Origin: Variovorax paradoxus
GTDB lineage: Bacteria > Pseudomonadota > Gammaproteobacteria > Burkholderiales > Burkholderiaceae_C
Reading direction: 5' to 3'
NCBI RefSeq assembly: GCF_018614875.1
Contig: NZ_JAGGNW010000028.1
Span: 21,717 to 85,716 of the forward strand
DNA: 64,000 nt
Position 1 is the first letter of the stretch. Each line of letters begins with the position of its first letter. Shown here in pieces: positions 34,158-42,860 of the stretch. Under the pieces are notes generated by a model. The model was not told the origin of the DNA. It was given only the letters and a program-made list of their open reading frames with translations, and did not search any database. The translations under genes were made by a program, and so were the position numbers.

Positions 34158-34942
34158 GCCCTCTCCTCTTCCGGCGCTGCCTCGCCCGATCGTGTGATGC
34201 GCGGTTGCAGCAGCTCGAACACCCGCATCAGTTCGAGGCTTGCCTCGCGCGCCGCGCTCTTGGGTAGCTGCCACACCGGCATTCCCGCGGCCAGCGCCTC
34301 GGGAATTGCCGAGCGGGTCGAGATCCGCGCGGGAATCACGAATTCCCGGAAGTGCATCGCCAGCCCCTGCATCGCAGCCTTCTGTCGCAATGAATGCGGA
34401 TTGAACCGGTTCAGCACGACGCCAGCGAGCCGCAACTGCGGGTTGTATCGCCGCCTGACGCCAAAGGTGGTCTTGAGCATGTCCGTGACACCGTCGATGC
34501 TGTACTCCTCCAGTTCGATCGGGCAGACCACGGCCGTCGCGGCAATCAACGCCGCGCTCATCCGCAAGCCAAGCGCCGGCGGCGTGTCGATCACGACTGT
34601 GTCGAAGCGCTCCGCCAAGTGCAGCACATTCGTGCGGAACGCAGGGATCACCATTTCCGGCCTCGCGAGTTCGATGTCGGCCAGTTGCTTTCCGCCCGCC
34701 ACCAGCGCGATCGCCGCCTCGCACGGTGGCGCGACCACGATCGCGTTCTGCCGAAACAGCTCGACCGCCTCGATGCCCGCGGCGAATCGACGCAGCGACT
34801 TCGAACTGTTGGCCTGCGTGTCGAGGTCGATCACGCACACGGACTGGCGCTGTACGTCGGCCACCCAGTACGCGTACAGCACGGCCAGCGTGGACTTGCC
34901 GACACCCCCCTTCTGATTGCCAAAGACGACCACATTGCCCAT
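34154..34942 (-). CDS. parA: ParA-family partition ATPase
   Basis: The ATG at 34942 with AGGAGCGATTC upstream gives 262 residues starting MGNVVVFGNQKGGVGKST, the deviant Walker A of ParA/MinD ATPases. CVIDLDTQANSS, TVVIDTPPALG (Walker B) and the C-terminal VLNRFNPHS follow. It is first in a parA-parB operon divergent from the type IV secretion genes. A segment similar to its VDGVTDMLK motif reappears as a relic near 60040. Confidence 0.93.
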   Translation of the reverse strand: MGNVVVFGNQKGGVGKSTLAVLYAYWVADVQRQSVCVIDLDTQANSSKSLRRFAAGIEAVELFRQNAIVVAPPCEAAIALVAGGKQLADIELARPEMVIPAFRTNVLHLAERFDTVVIDTPPALGLRMSAALIAATAVVCPIELEEYSIDGVTDMLKTTFGVRRRYNPQLRLAGVVLNRFNPHSLRQKAAMQGLAMHFREFVIPARISTRSAIPEALAAGMPVWQLPKSAAREASLELMRVFELLQPRITRSGEAAPEEERA

Positions 34943-35277
34943 GAATCGCTCCTCACGCTTCGACCTGAGAGCCTCCGACCATCTCACCAAGGCTGCACTG
35001 CGCAGGCATTTCGATGAGCCCATGAAAAGTCCCTTGCTCGCCCCAGCAGTAGTCGCAGCGACCGCATGTGCGCCGAGTCTGCTGGCCAAGTCCCGTGGCA
35101 GCAGGTGGCTCGCGGCTCGACGCTTGCGCAGCATCGCTGCCGCAATTTCGCACGCCAATCTTCGACAGCTCCACTATCAAAAAAGACAGTCGACACAGGC
35201 ACAGCCGCAGGCGGACAGTGCACTCCATGCAAACAAGTGACGTCCACCACAGCGACGCAATTGCGCAAGGCACGCGA
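34943..35277. other. Divergent intergenic between parA and the secretion operon
   Basis: About 335 bases, expected to hold both promoters. No gene, clear dyad or terminator was identified by eye. An alternative in-frame start for the next gene lies at 35227. Confidence 0.4.
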
Positions 35278-35793
35278 ATGCCCGCACGTTGTCTGTGCGT
35301 TTTCATGGGCTTGATGGCCTGCGCATGCCCCCTGTCCGCGCAGACCCCGTCGACCGCACGGCATGTCGTCTCCCCAGCTGAGCAGGCCGCGCGCGACAAC
35401 GATCGCGTCGAAATCCTGAGCCAGGAGCTGAAGAAATCCGAGGCACAGCTGGAGAGCCTCGCGCGCCGCAAAGCCGAGCGCCTCGCCGCCTCTGACATGC
35501 AAGGTGCGAACGAGGCCGAGGAACAGCGCACCCGCGCGCTCGGCGACATCGTGAGTCTCACGCGCGAGCTGGGTTCGATGTCTCCCTTCGTCAACCCGGC
35601 CGCCGTGGTCGAGCCTTCCGCCGCTCGGGCAGCTTCGAGCCGAATCACCTCGGCCAAGGGCTCTACGCCGGCGCCCTGGTGGGATGTCTACGGCAAGGCC
35701 CGCCGTTCCGAACAACTCGCTTCACCTTCCATCGCGTCCGCGCAGGAAGTCACACGCGGCGCTTCCCTTCGTCGACCGGACCAACGCCCATGA
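35278..35793 (+). CDS. Exported coiled-coil protein at the head of the secretion operon
   Basis: The start at 35278 is preferred to the in-frame ATG at 35227 because it gives a clean signal peptide (MPARCLCVFMGLMACACPLSAQ). The 171-residue product then has a charged heptad-like helix: DNDRVEILSQELKKSEAQLESLARRKAERL...QGANEAEEQRTRALGDIVSLTREL. It occupies the place where VirB1 often stands but has no lysozyme-like motif. It overlaps the pilin gene by 4 nt, so it is translated with the machinery. Its function is unknown; a periplasmic assembly role is inferred. Confidence 0.6.
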   Translation: MPARCLCVFMGLMACACPLSAQTPSTARHVVSPAEQAARDNDRVEILSQELKKSEAQLESLARRKAERLAASDMQGANEAEEQRTRALGDIVSLTRELGSMSPFVNPAAVVEPSAARAASSRITSAKGSTPAPWWDVYGKARRSEQLASPSIASAQEVTRGASLRRPDQRP

Positions 35794-36206
35794 CCCCGTG
35801 CAGCTTTGTTCACATCTTCGCACCCACGCACCACGCTGGGGACGGCGACAAGCCGCACCGCCGTCCGGATGGAGCTGCGCGACCAGCCAACGCCCCCCGC
35901 TTGATGGCGAGACAGCCCGGCGCCCGGGCGCGTCAACTCGCCCTGCTTCTTGGCACGACGATCGCCACCCTCCTGCCCGAGCTGGCCCTGGCCGGCAGCC
36001 CCTTCGCCACCGGCGCGAACGCCACCCAGCAGCAACTCGTGGCCATCCTGACGCCCTTGGCGGCGGTCGCCGTGATGGTCTCCGGCGCCATGGCCTGGTT
36101 CGGGCGCCTGAGCTGGTGGTGGATGGTCGCCGTGGTGATCGGGACCGTGCTCGTCTTCGGCGGCCCGCAGATCGTCTCCTGGATTCGGGGCCTGTTCGGG
36201 GTCTGA
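35790..36206 (+). CDS. virB2: VirB2/TrbC-type pilin
   Basis: The ATG at 35790 overlaps the preceding stop; a later in-frame ATG at 35904 would begin closer to the signal segment, so the true start is uncertain. The end is typical of T4SS pilins: a long signal (ARQLALLLGTTIATLLPELALAG), a short Gln-rich loop, then two hydrophobic helices (LVAILTPLAAVAVMVSGAMAWFG and WWWMVAVVIGTVLVFGGPQIVSWI) joined by GRLSW. After processing it would form the conjugative pilus. Confidence 0.82.
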   Translation: MTPCSFVHIFAPTHHAGDGDKPHRRPDGAARPANAPRLMARQPGARARQLALLLGTTIATLLPELALAGSPFATGANATQQQLVAILTPLAAVAVMVSGAMAWFGRLSWWWMVAVVIGTVLVFGGPQIVSWIRGLFGV

Positions 36207-36227
36207 TGGCGGAAGGGGACGCTACAA

Positions 36228-36596
36228 ATGAGCCGCAATCAGGGCATCGTCGCAGACCCGCTGTTCGTCGGGATGACCCGGCCGTCCATGGTCTGGGGCG
36301 TCACCTATTCGGCCATGATGGTCAATATCGTCGTCACGACCGAGTCGTTCATCGTGACGAAAAACCTCGTCTGGCTGCTGGCCTTCGTGCCGGTTCATGG
36401 CGTGCTCTACCTGGTGTGCCTGTATGAGCTGCGCTTCTTCGATCTGCTGCAGCTATGGGGCCGCACGCGTCTTCCGGCCATGCTCGGCGGCAACCTGCGG
36501 TACTGGCGGGCCAACTCGTACAGCCCACTGGTGTTGGACATGCCTGATTCGCGGGGGCGTCGGCGCACGCCGAAGGCGCCGGCTACGGTGAGCTGA
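36228..36596 (+). CDS. virB3: VirB3-like inner-membrane protein
   Basis: The 122-residue protein has VADPLFVGMTRPSMVWGV at the N-terminus, the usual VirB3 start, then two membrane segments (YSAMMVNIVVTTESFIV and VWLLAFVPVHGVLYLVCL). The soluble end is ELRFFDLLQLWGRTRLP. It lies between pilin and VirB4 genes as in P-type systems. Confidence 0.88.
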   Translation: MSRNQGIVADPLFVGMTRPSMVWGVTYSAMMVNIVVTTESFIVTKNLVWLLAFVPVHGVLYLVCLYELRFFDLLQLWGRTRLPAMLGGNLRYWRANSYSPLVLDMPDSRGRRRTPKAPATVS

Positions 36597-36610
36597 GACG
36601 AGAGGGCGCC

Positions 36611-39118
36611 GTGCAACTGCTCTCCCACTCCGAGAGGACGCTGCGCCGCGAGTTCGGCGCAGCGGCCATGATCCCGCTCGAAGCGCATGTGGACGAGCAC
36701 GTGGCCAGAACGCGTGCGGGCGACTACGTCCAGACGTTGCGTCTGGCCGGTGTCAGCTTCGAAAGCGCGGACGACGAGGACATCAACAGCTGGCACGAGC
36801 GACTCAATGTCCTGCTGCGCAACATCGCTTCGCCGAACCTGGCCCTGTGGACCCATGTGATCCGGCGTCGGGAGACCGGCTACCCGGCCGGCCGGACGAT
36901 CCGCGGCTTCGCCGATGAAGTCGAGCAACGCTACCGCCGCAAGATGGCCGGCGCGCGACTGATGGTCAACGAGCTGTACCTGTCGATCGTCTTTCGGCCG
37001 CAACCCACCCGGATCGGCAACACCGCGCTGCGCCTCCTCAAGCGCACGGATCCGGAGGGTGCGCAGATTGAATTGCGCGATTCCCTGGATGCCTGCACCA
37101 AGCTGCGCCAGGAGCTGCTCGCAGCCCTGGAGCGCTACGACCCCGAGGCGCTGGGTGTCTATCGGCTGGACGGGAAAAATCTGCTCTTCTCCTCCCTGGT
37201 GGAGTTCTACGGCCTGCTGGTCAACGGGGAGTGGCAGCGCATGCCGCTGGCTCGCTCGCCCCTCAATGAGCTCCTGGCCACCACTCGGCCATTCTTTGGC
37301 AACGAGGCCATGGAGTACCGCACGGGGACTCAAACCCGGATCGGCGCCTTCCTGGGCATCAAGGAATATCCGACGCCCACCGCGCCGGGCATGTTCGGTG
37401 CCCTGCTGACGGCCCCCTTCTCCTTCGTCCTGACGCAGAGCTTCACCTTCCTGCCCAAGAGCACCGCCACGGACATGATGAGCCGCCAGCATCACCGGAT
37501 GGCGGCCGCGGGGGATCTGGCGATCTCGCAGGCCGAGGAGCTCAAGGACGCGCTGGACGACCTGATGAGCAATCGATTCGTGGTGGGAGACCACCACTTC
37601 AGCCTCCATGTGCTGGCCGACACCTACGACGGCGTCCGAGAAGCGGAGGGACGGCCCCGACTCAAGGAACTCAACGACAACGTGGCGCACGCCCGCTACC
37701 TGCTGGGCGACACCGGAATGGTGGTGGCGCGCGAAGACCTCGCGCTGGAGGCGGCCTTCTGGGCGCAGCTGCCGGGGAATTTTGGTTACCGCAGCCGCAA
37801 GGCACCCATCACCAGCCGCAACTTCGCAGCCATGTCACCTTTTCACAATTTCCCCATCGGCCGGGCGACGGGCAACTTCTGGGGCGACGCGCTGACCATG
37901 TTCATGACGCGCGCCGGCTCGCCCTACTACTTCTCGCTGCACGCGAGCGACCCACGCAGCCCGGACGGCGGAAGCCGGCGAGACGTGGGACACATCACGG
38001 GCGTGGGGCCGGTCGGTACCGGCAAGACCACCCTGCTGGGCTTTTGCATGGTGGCGATCTGCAACCGGCTGGACGCGACCCAGGTCATTTTCGACAAGGA
38101 CGAAGGGCTGCACATCCTGGTGCGAGCACTGGGCGGCCAGTACCTCCCTCTCAAGAACGGGACGTCCACCGGCTGCAATCCGCTGCAGCTGGATGACGCC
38201 GTCCCCGACAACGTCGAATTCATGCGGCACTGGCTGAGGCGGCTGGTCATGCGCATGCCGAACGACACCCTGACGGTCCAGCAGGAAGGCGACCTCGACC
38301 AGGCACTGCGCGGTACCCTGACGCTTGATCCTCCCTTCAGACGCCTGTCCCGGCTCGTCGCCTTCCTCGACATCACGGACCCGGAGGGGATTTACGCGCG
38401 CCTTCGGAAGTGGTGCGCCTCGGAGCACGGGGACTACGCCTGGGTCTTCGACAACGACGATGACGAAGTGGTGCCCCTGCTTGCCCACCACTCCCTCGTC
38501 GGTTTCGACGTGACCGACTTCCTGGACAACGAAGTGGTCCGCGCGCCACTCACCATGTATCTGTTCCACCTGGTCAATCGGATGGTCGATGGCCGTCCCC
38601 TGGTCTGCTGGATGGACGAGTTCGCCAAGCTCCTGAGCGATCCGGCCTTCGCGAAGTTCGCCAAGAATGGGCTGGAGACTTGGCGCAAGAAGAACGCGAA
38701 CATCGCCACCTTCACCCAGAGCACCAGCCATGTGCTCGATTCCAGCATCGCGCGGGCCATCGTCGAGCAGACGCCAACGAAGATCCTGTTTCCCAACCCG
38801 GAGGCGGACTACGACGAATACACCCAGGGCTTCAACCTGACGGACCGGGAGTTCGCGCTCATCAAGCAGGAACTCGAACCGGGCTCCCGTCAGTTCCTGC
38901 TCAAGCAAAACCACGCGAGTGTGGTCGCACAGCTCGATCTGCGCGGCTTCGATGACGTTCTGCACATCATCTCGGGGCGCACCAGCAACGTCCGCCTCAT
39001 GCGCGACCTTATCGAACGGCATGGTCCGCAGCCTGACCAATGGCTCGACCCTTTCCGCACTGCCATAACCGGTGGCCCTTCCGGCACAACCTTGACCCAG
39101 GAGATCTCTCATGCGTAG
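36611..39118 (+). CDS. virB4: VirB4 conjugation ATPase
   Basis: A GTG start gives 835 residues. The N-terminal CagE/TrbE domain includes DYVQTLRLAGVSFESADDEDINSWHERLN. The ATPase has Walker A GPVGTGKTTLLGF near residue 466 and Walker B LVCWMDEFAKLL near 668. TFTQSTSHVL and ILFPNPEADYDEY follow, as in this family. It powers pilus assembly and substrate passage at the inner membrane. It overlaps virB5 by 8 nt. Confidence 0.95.
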   Translation: MQLLSHSERTLRREFGAAAMIPLEAHVDEHVARTRAGDYVQTLRLAGVSFESADDEDINSWHERLNVLLRNIASPNLALWTHVIRRRETGYPAGRTIRGFADEVEQRYRRKMAGARLMVNELYLSIVFRPQPTRIGNTALRLLKRTDPEGAQIELRDSLDACTKLRQELLAALERYDPEALGVYRLDGKNLLFSSLVEFYGLLVNGEWQRMPLARSPLNELLATTRPFFGNEAMEYRTGTQTRIGAFLGIKEYPTPTAPGMFGALLTAPFSFVLTQSFTFLPKSTATDMMSRQHHRMAAAGDLAISQAEELKDALDDLMSNRFVVGDHHFSLHVLADTYDGVREAEGRPRLKELNDNVAHARYLLGDTGMVVAREDLALEAAFWAQLPGNFGYRSRKAPITSRNFAAMSPFHNFPIGRATGNFWGDALTMFMTRAGSPYYFSLHASDPRSPDGGSRRDVGHITGVGPVGTGKTTLLGFCMVAICNRLDATQVIFDKDEGLHILVRALGGQYLPLKNGTSTGCNPLQLDDAVPDNVEFMRHWLRRLVMRMPNDTLTVQQEGDLDQALRGTLTLDPPFRRLSRLVAFLDITDPEGIYARLRKWCASEHGDYAWVFDNDDDEVVPLLAHHSLVGFDVTDFLDNEVVRAPLTMYLFHLVNRMVDGRPLVCWMDEFAKLLSDPAFAKFAKNGLETWRKKNANIATFTQSTSHVLDSSIARAIVEQTPTKILFPNPEADYDEYTQGFNLTDREFALIKQELEPGSRQFLLKQNHASVVAQLDLRGFDDVLHIISGRTSNVRLMRDLIERHGPQPDQWLDPFRTAITGGPSGTTLTQEISHA

Positions 39119-39845
39119 GCACCCTATCGTCTCCTTCCTCGCTGCAGCGGCCTTACTGGCACCGCTGCACGCGAAGGCCGGCATCCCGGTGATCGACATC
39201 ACGGCCGTCGCCAATCTGATTCAGCAGGTGATGTACTGGCAGCAGCAGATTTCCGCGATGCAGAAGCAGTTCGACCAGCTCAAGGCCTCGAAGGACCAGC
39301 TGGCCCAAACCCACGGCGCCATGACGGGCACCCGAGGCATGGAGCAGCTGCTCTCGACCTCCGACCTGGAGCGCAACTACCTGCCTCCCAGCTATGGCGA
39401 GCTGATGAACACGCTCGGCGGGTCATCGGCAAGCTATTCCGGACTGACCAATCAGGTGCAGTCGATCATGACGGCCAACAGCATCCTTTCAGGCGCGCAG
39501 ATGGATGCGCTCAGCCCCGAGCTGCGTCAGATCGTCGAGCAAGGTCGTCACTCGGCGGCCATGCTCAACGGCATGACCCAGAGCGCCTATCAAAACACGA
39601 GCCGACGCTTCTCGGCGCTGCAGCAGCTGATCAATCGTATCGCCACCGCCCAGGATCCCAAGGCCATCCAGGATCTGCAGGCCCGGATTCAGGCAGAGCA
39701 GAACATGCTCACCAATGAGCAGACCAAGTTGCAGAGTCTCTATCAGATAGCAAAAGCCGAGGAAGCAGCCCAGCAACAGCGCACTCGGGAGCAAGTCATC
39801 TCCGGCCATGGCGGGTTCAGCACCAGATTCCTTCCCATTCCTTGA
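39111..39845 (+). CDS. virB5: VirB5/TrbJ-like minor pilus protein
   Basis: The 244-residue protein has a signal peptide (SFLAAAALLAPLHAKAG). IPVIDITAVANLIQQVMYWQQQISAMQKQFDQLKAS, the usual VirB5/TrbJ start, follows, and then long helices with Gln-rich heptads (LQARIQAEQNMLTNEQTKLQSL). It would sit at the pilus tip in the periplasm. The position between VirB4 and VirB6 fits. Confidence 0.85.
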   Translation: MRRHPIVSFLAAAALLAPLHAKAGIPVIDITAVANLIQQVMYWQQQISAMQKQFDQLKASKDQLAQTHGAMTGTRGMEQLLSTSDLERNYLPPSYGELMNTLGGSSASYSGLTNQVQSIMTANSILSGAQMDALSPELRQIVEQGRHSAAMLNGMTQSAYQNTSRRFSALQQLINRIATAQDPKAIQDLQARIQAEQNMLTNEQTKLQSLYQIAKAEEAAQQQRTREQVISGHGGFSTRFLPIP

Positions 39846-39851
39846 GCCGCT

Positions 39852-40073
39852 ATGCCCAAATCAGCCGTCATCATCGTCATCGCTGTGATAGCGATAGTTG
39901 CTGCTGTGGATGCATACCAATTTCTGCGACAGGATCCAACTCCGACGGTTCCCCTCGAGGTCGAGCGCGCTGAAACGTCAACGCCCGCACGGACGGCACC
40001 AAGACCTGATCACGGAAACTTCCAAAAGCGCTTCCAGCCAACGATGCCACCTGCTGGTAGCCCTGAGAAGTGA
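39852..40073 (+). CDS. Small single-pass membrane protein in the secretion operon
   Basis: The 73-residue protein has one N-terminal membrane helix (SAVIIVIAVIAIVAAVDAYQFL) and a Pro/Thr-rich hydrophilic tail. It starts 6 nt after virB5. No Cys lipobox is present, so it is unlike the entry-exclusion lipoproteins found at this place in other operons. Its function is unknown. Confidence 0.55.
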   Translation: MPKSAVIIVIAVIAIVAAVDAYQFLRQDPTPTVPLEVERAETSTPARTAPRPDHGNFQKRFQPTMPPAGSPEK

Positions 40074-40093
40074 ACGACTTAACGAGATAAGTG

Positions 40094-41143
40094 ATGTTCT
40101 TCCAGCAATTCTGGACGTGGTTGACCTCCCAATTGACGGACTACGTCGCGGCAAAGACGGCAGTGGTGGCCGGCGCCATCGAGCCCGCCGTGGTAACACT
40201 CGCGACGCTTTACGTAATGATGTGGGGATTTCTCAGCCTCACAGGGAGGATCCAGGAGCCGATATGGGAAGGCGTCAAGCGCATTCTCTTCATTGCGATC
40301 ATCCTCGGCGTCGGTTTGAGACTGTGGCTTTTCAACGGCGTCATCGTCGATACCTTCTTCAATGCTCCGAGCCAACTTGCGGCCACAATTACCGATTCAG
40401 CGAACCCGGTATCGGTGATTGACACCATCTGGGACAAAGGTGGGACCGTTGCGTCAAACCTTTGGAACAAGGGCGGCGTACTGGCCGGCGATTTTGGCTT
40501 CTATCTGGCCGGTGCCATCGTCTACTTCATCATAGGTGGCGTAGCGGTCTACGCGCTCTTCTTGCTTGTGCTGTCCAAGCTCGCACTGACGCTGATCTTC
40601 GCCTTAGGGCCAATGTTCATCTGCCTGCTCTTCTTCGAGGCCACACGAAGATTCTTCGAGGCTTGGATTGCCCAACTGGCCAACTATGCACTGGTCGCCG
40701 TGCTGAGCACGCTGGTGACGAGTCTCATGCTTCAGGTAGTTTCTTCCTATGCCACCCAAACGGCTGCCCGGGGCGCAGCCATCATGACAGTAGACGCGTT
40801 GAACATGGTTCTCTGTGCCTCTCTGGTGCTTCTAGTCATGCGCCAAGTCATGTCCATCGCTGCCGGGCTCGCGAGCGGGATCGCGCTCAGTTCGTTCGGC
40901 TTTGTCAGCGGGTTGGCGCAATGGGCAATGGGCGGCGCCAAGCGCACCAGTTACGAATTCAGCCGCGGGGTAGTCGACGGCCTGCGGCGAGAGCCGGGCG
41001 GTCGTTGGGATTCGTTCCGCCGCCTAGCGGGCAACCGTGTCGGCACGGGCCTGGTCTCGATCGGCCTCGTCGGCAACACACGCCGCGGCGGCACCGTGCT
41101 TCCCAGGGAGCAAGTCATGCGGAATCCCTCGCGCAATCGCTAG
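40094..41143 (+). CDS. virB6: VirB6/TrbL-type polytopic channel protein
   Basis: ATG at 40094 is preferred to the adjoining GTG at 40091; 349 residues. At least five membrane segments are visible, among them AIEPAVVTLATLYVMMWGFL, ILFIAIILGVGLRLWLF, AGAIVYFIIGGVAVYALFLLVL, LTLIFALGPMFICLLFF and ANYALVAVLSTLVTSLML. The LALGPMFICLLFFEATRRFFEAWIAQL region is the conserved VirB6 core. Codon use and base composition here (and in virB5) look a little less GC-rich than in the neighbours. Confidence 0.88.
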   Translation: MFFQQFWTWLTSQLTDYVAAKTAVVAGAIEPAVVTLATLYVMMWGFLSLTGRIQEPIWEGVKRILFIAIILGVGLRLWLFNGVIVDTFFNAPSQLAATITDSANPVSVIDTIWDKGGTVASNLWNKGGVLAGDFGFYLAGAIVYFIIGGVAVYALFLLVLSKLALTLIFALGPMFICLLFFEATRRFFEAWIAQLANYALVAVLSTLVTSLMLQVVSSYATQTAARGAAIMTVDALNMVLCASLVLLVMRQVMSIAAGLASGIALSSFGFVSGLAQWAMGGAKRTSYEFSRGVVDGLRREPGGRWDSFRRLAGNRVGTGLVSIGLVGNTRRGGTVLPREQVMRNPSRNR

Positions 41144-41158
41144 GGCTGGAGTGTGCGA

Positions 41159-41302
41159 ATGAACCCGTCGACCGCGCTCTTCCTGCTCGCTTTGCTTCTG
41201 GCAGCCTGCGGCACTCGCCCACCCCTGCCGCCCGAGTGCGAGGGCCCATTGACCCGGATCAACGCGTCCGCTCAGTTCCGCCCTCCCGCGAGCAATTCAT
41301 GA
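41159..41302 (+). CDS. VirB7-like tiny lipoprotein
   Basis: A 47-residue frame begins MNPSTALFLLALLLAACGTRPPLPPECEGPL. It has a signal helix and a lipobox LLAAC with Cys17, followed by a Pro-rich tail. It overlaps virB8 by ATGA and follows virB6 by 15 nt, the place of virB7. VirB7 lipoproteins anchor VirB9 in the outer-membrane core complex. It is too short for routine gene calling but all features agree. Confidence 0.75.
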   Translation: MNPSTALFLLALLLAACGTRPPLPPECEGPLTRINASAQFRPPASNS

Positions 41303-42021
41303 ATCGGGACGCCGCTCTTGAAAACTATCTGCTCGAGGCCCAGAGCTGGGAACTCGACCGCGCACGTCGGGCCGAGCGATCGACCAAAGTCGCCTGGGTC
41401 GTCGCCACGGTGGCCGCCGTCATTGCGGTGCTCGCAGTCGCCGCCGTGAGCGGCCTCACGCCGCTGAAGCAGCCCGTTCCCGTTCTCATCCGGGTCGACA
41501 GCAGCAGTGGGATCGTCGACATCGTTCCCACCTACGAGGGCACAACCGACATTGAGCAAGTGGTGACCCGCAACCTGCTGCAGAACTACGTGATCGCGCG
41601 CGAGCGCTACTTCTACGGCACCGCGGAGGCAGACTACGAACTAGTCGCTTCGCAGAACTCGCCCCGCCTCAACCAGGAGTGGGCGACCTTGTGGGCCACC
41701 AACAACTCAGCCTCGCCCCTGAACGTCTACAAGGACGGCACCTCCATCCGCACGCAGGTGCGCTCGGTCACCTTCCTCAACCTGGAAAGTGGCAAGGACA
41801 AGCTGGCCCAGGTCCGCTTCACCCGCGTCATGCGCGCCGGCGGTACCGGAGAGGAACAGGCGAGCCACTGGGTCTCCACCATCGAGTTCGCCTATGTCCT
41901 GCCCTCAAAGGACGACAAGACGCGCTCGCTCAACCCGCTGGGGTTTCGCGTCGTGGAGTACCGCCGTGAGCCCGAGGTCGCCGCCACGGGCGTTGCACCG
42001 GGCAGGCAGGATGTGCGATGA
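41299..42021 (+). CDS. virB8: VirB8 inner-membrane core protein
   Basis: The start at 41299 overlaps the lipoprotein stop; 240 residues. A cytoplasmic N-terminus (LENYLLEAQSWELDRARRAERSTKVAW) leads to one membrane helix (VVATVAAVIAVLAVAAVSGL), then the periplasmic NTF2-like domain (DVPTYEG-like IVDIVPTYEGTTDIEQVVTRNLLQNYVIARERYF). FEYVLP-like IEFAYVLPSKDDKTRSLNPLGFRVVEYR is close to the end, as in the family. The longer open frame upstream is shadow. Confidence 0.92.
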   Translation: MNRDAALENYLLEAQSWELDRARRAERSTKVAWVVATVAAVIAVLAVAAVSGLTPLKQPVPVLIRVDSSSGIVDIVPTYEGTTDIEQVVTRNLLQNYVIARERYFYGTAEADYELVASQNSPRLNQEWATLWATNNSASPLNVYKDGTSIRTQVRSVTFLNLESGKDKLAQVRFTRVMRAGGTGEEQASHWVSTIEFAYVLPSKDDKTRSLNPLGFRVVEYRREPEVAATGVAPGRQDVR

Positions 42022-42860
42022 GACCCCGAGGCGGAAACCGCACGTTTCCGTTCGCCATCGGATTGGCGGCCGGCCTGGCGCTCACGGCGCCATTTGCCCG
42101 CGCCGCGACCGTGCCCCCCGCCGGCAAGATAGACGCTCGGGTACGGGTGGTTGCCTACAACCCCGACGACGTCGTCACGCTGCGTGGCTACGTCGGCTAT
42201 CAGATTCATCTGCAGTTCGCCGAGGGCGAGGAGTTCGTGAACCTCGGTTCCGGCGACAACGGCGCCTTCGATGTCGGCGCCGAGCGCAACCACTTCTTCA
42301 TCAAACCCAAGGAAGCGCGAGCCTCCACCAACCTCACCGTCCTCACCAACCGGCGGGCCTACCACTTCGAGTACGTCGTCTCCGCCGCCGCCCCCACGGG
42401 CGCAGCCGCCAGACGCATGGTGTATTCGGTACGCTTCGCTTACCCGGAGGACGAGGCCCGCGCCGATGCAGCGGACCAGGAACGTCGCCGAACCGAAGCG
42501 CGAATAAGCCAGGGGGCGGTGGACCGGCCGCGCAACACCGATTACTGGTTCTGCGGCAGTGAGTCGCTCAGGCCCGTCGGCGCGTATGACGACGGGGTGC
42601 ACACCCGGCTGCGCTTCCAGGCGCGCTCCGAGTTCCCGGCCATGTTCGTTCAGAACGACGATGGCTCCGAATCGCTGCTGAACTTCCACGTCGACGACGA
42701 CGAGGTTGTCGTCCACCGCGTGGCGCGCCGCTTCGTGCTGCGCCGAGGCGCGCTGGTCGGCTGCGTCGTCAATCACTCCTTCACCGGTGGCGGCGCGCGC
42801 ACCCCGACCCACACCAGTGCGCCAGATGTGCGGCGCATCACCACGGGAGATGGCCCATGA
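42018..42860 (+). CDS. virB9: VirB9 outer-membrane complex protein
   Basis: The 280-residue protein has a signal peptide ending ARAAT. DARVRVVAYNPDDVVTLRGYVGYQIHLQFAEGEEFVNLGSGD is the typical VirB9 N-domain, and NHFFIKPKEARASTNLTVLTNRRAYHFEY follows. The C-terminal domain (YDDGVHTRLRF, FVQNDDGSESLLNFHVDDDEVVVHRVARRFVLRRG) binds VirB7 and VirB10. Overlaps of 4 nt on both sides show tight coupling. Confidence 0.95.
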   Translation: MRPRGGNRTFPFAIGLAAGLALTAPFARAATVPPAGKIDARVRVVAYNPDDVVTLRGYVGYQIHLQFAEGEEFVNLGSGDNGAFDVGAERNHFFIKPKEARASTNLTVLTNRRAYHFEYVVSAAAPTGAAARRMVYSVRFAYPEDEARADAADQERRRTEARISQGAVDRPRNTDYWFCGSESLRPVGAYDDGVHTRLRFQARSEFPAMFVQNDDGSESLLNFHVDDDEVVVHRVARRFVLRRGALVGCVVNHSFTGGGARTPTHTSAPDVRRITTGDGP

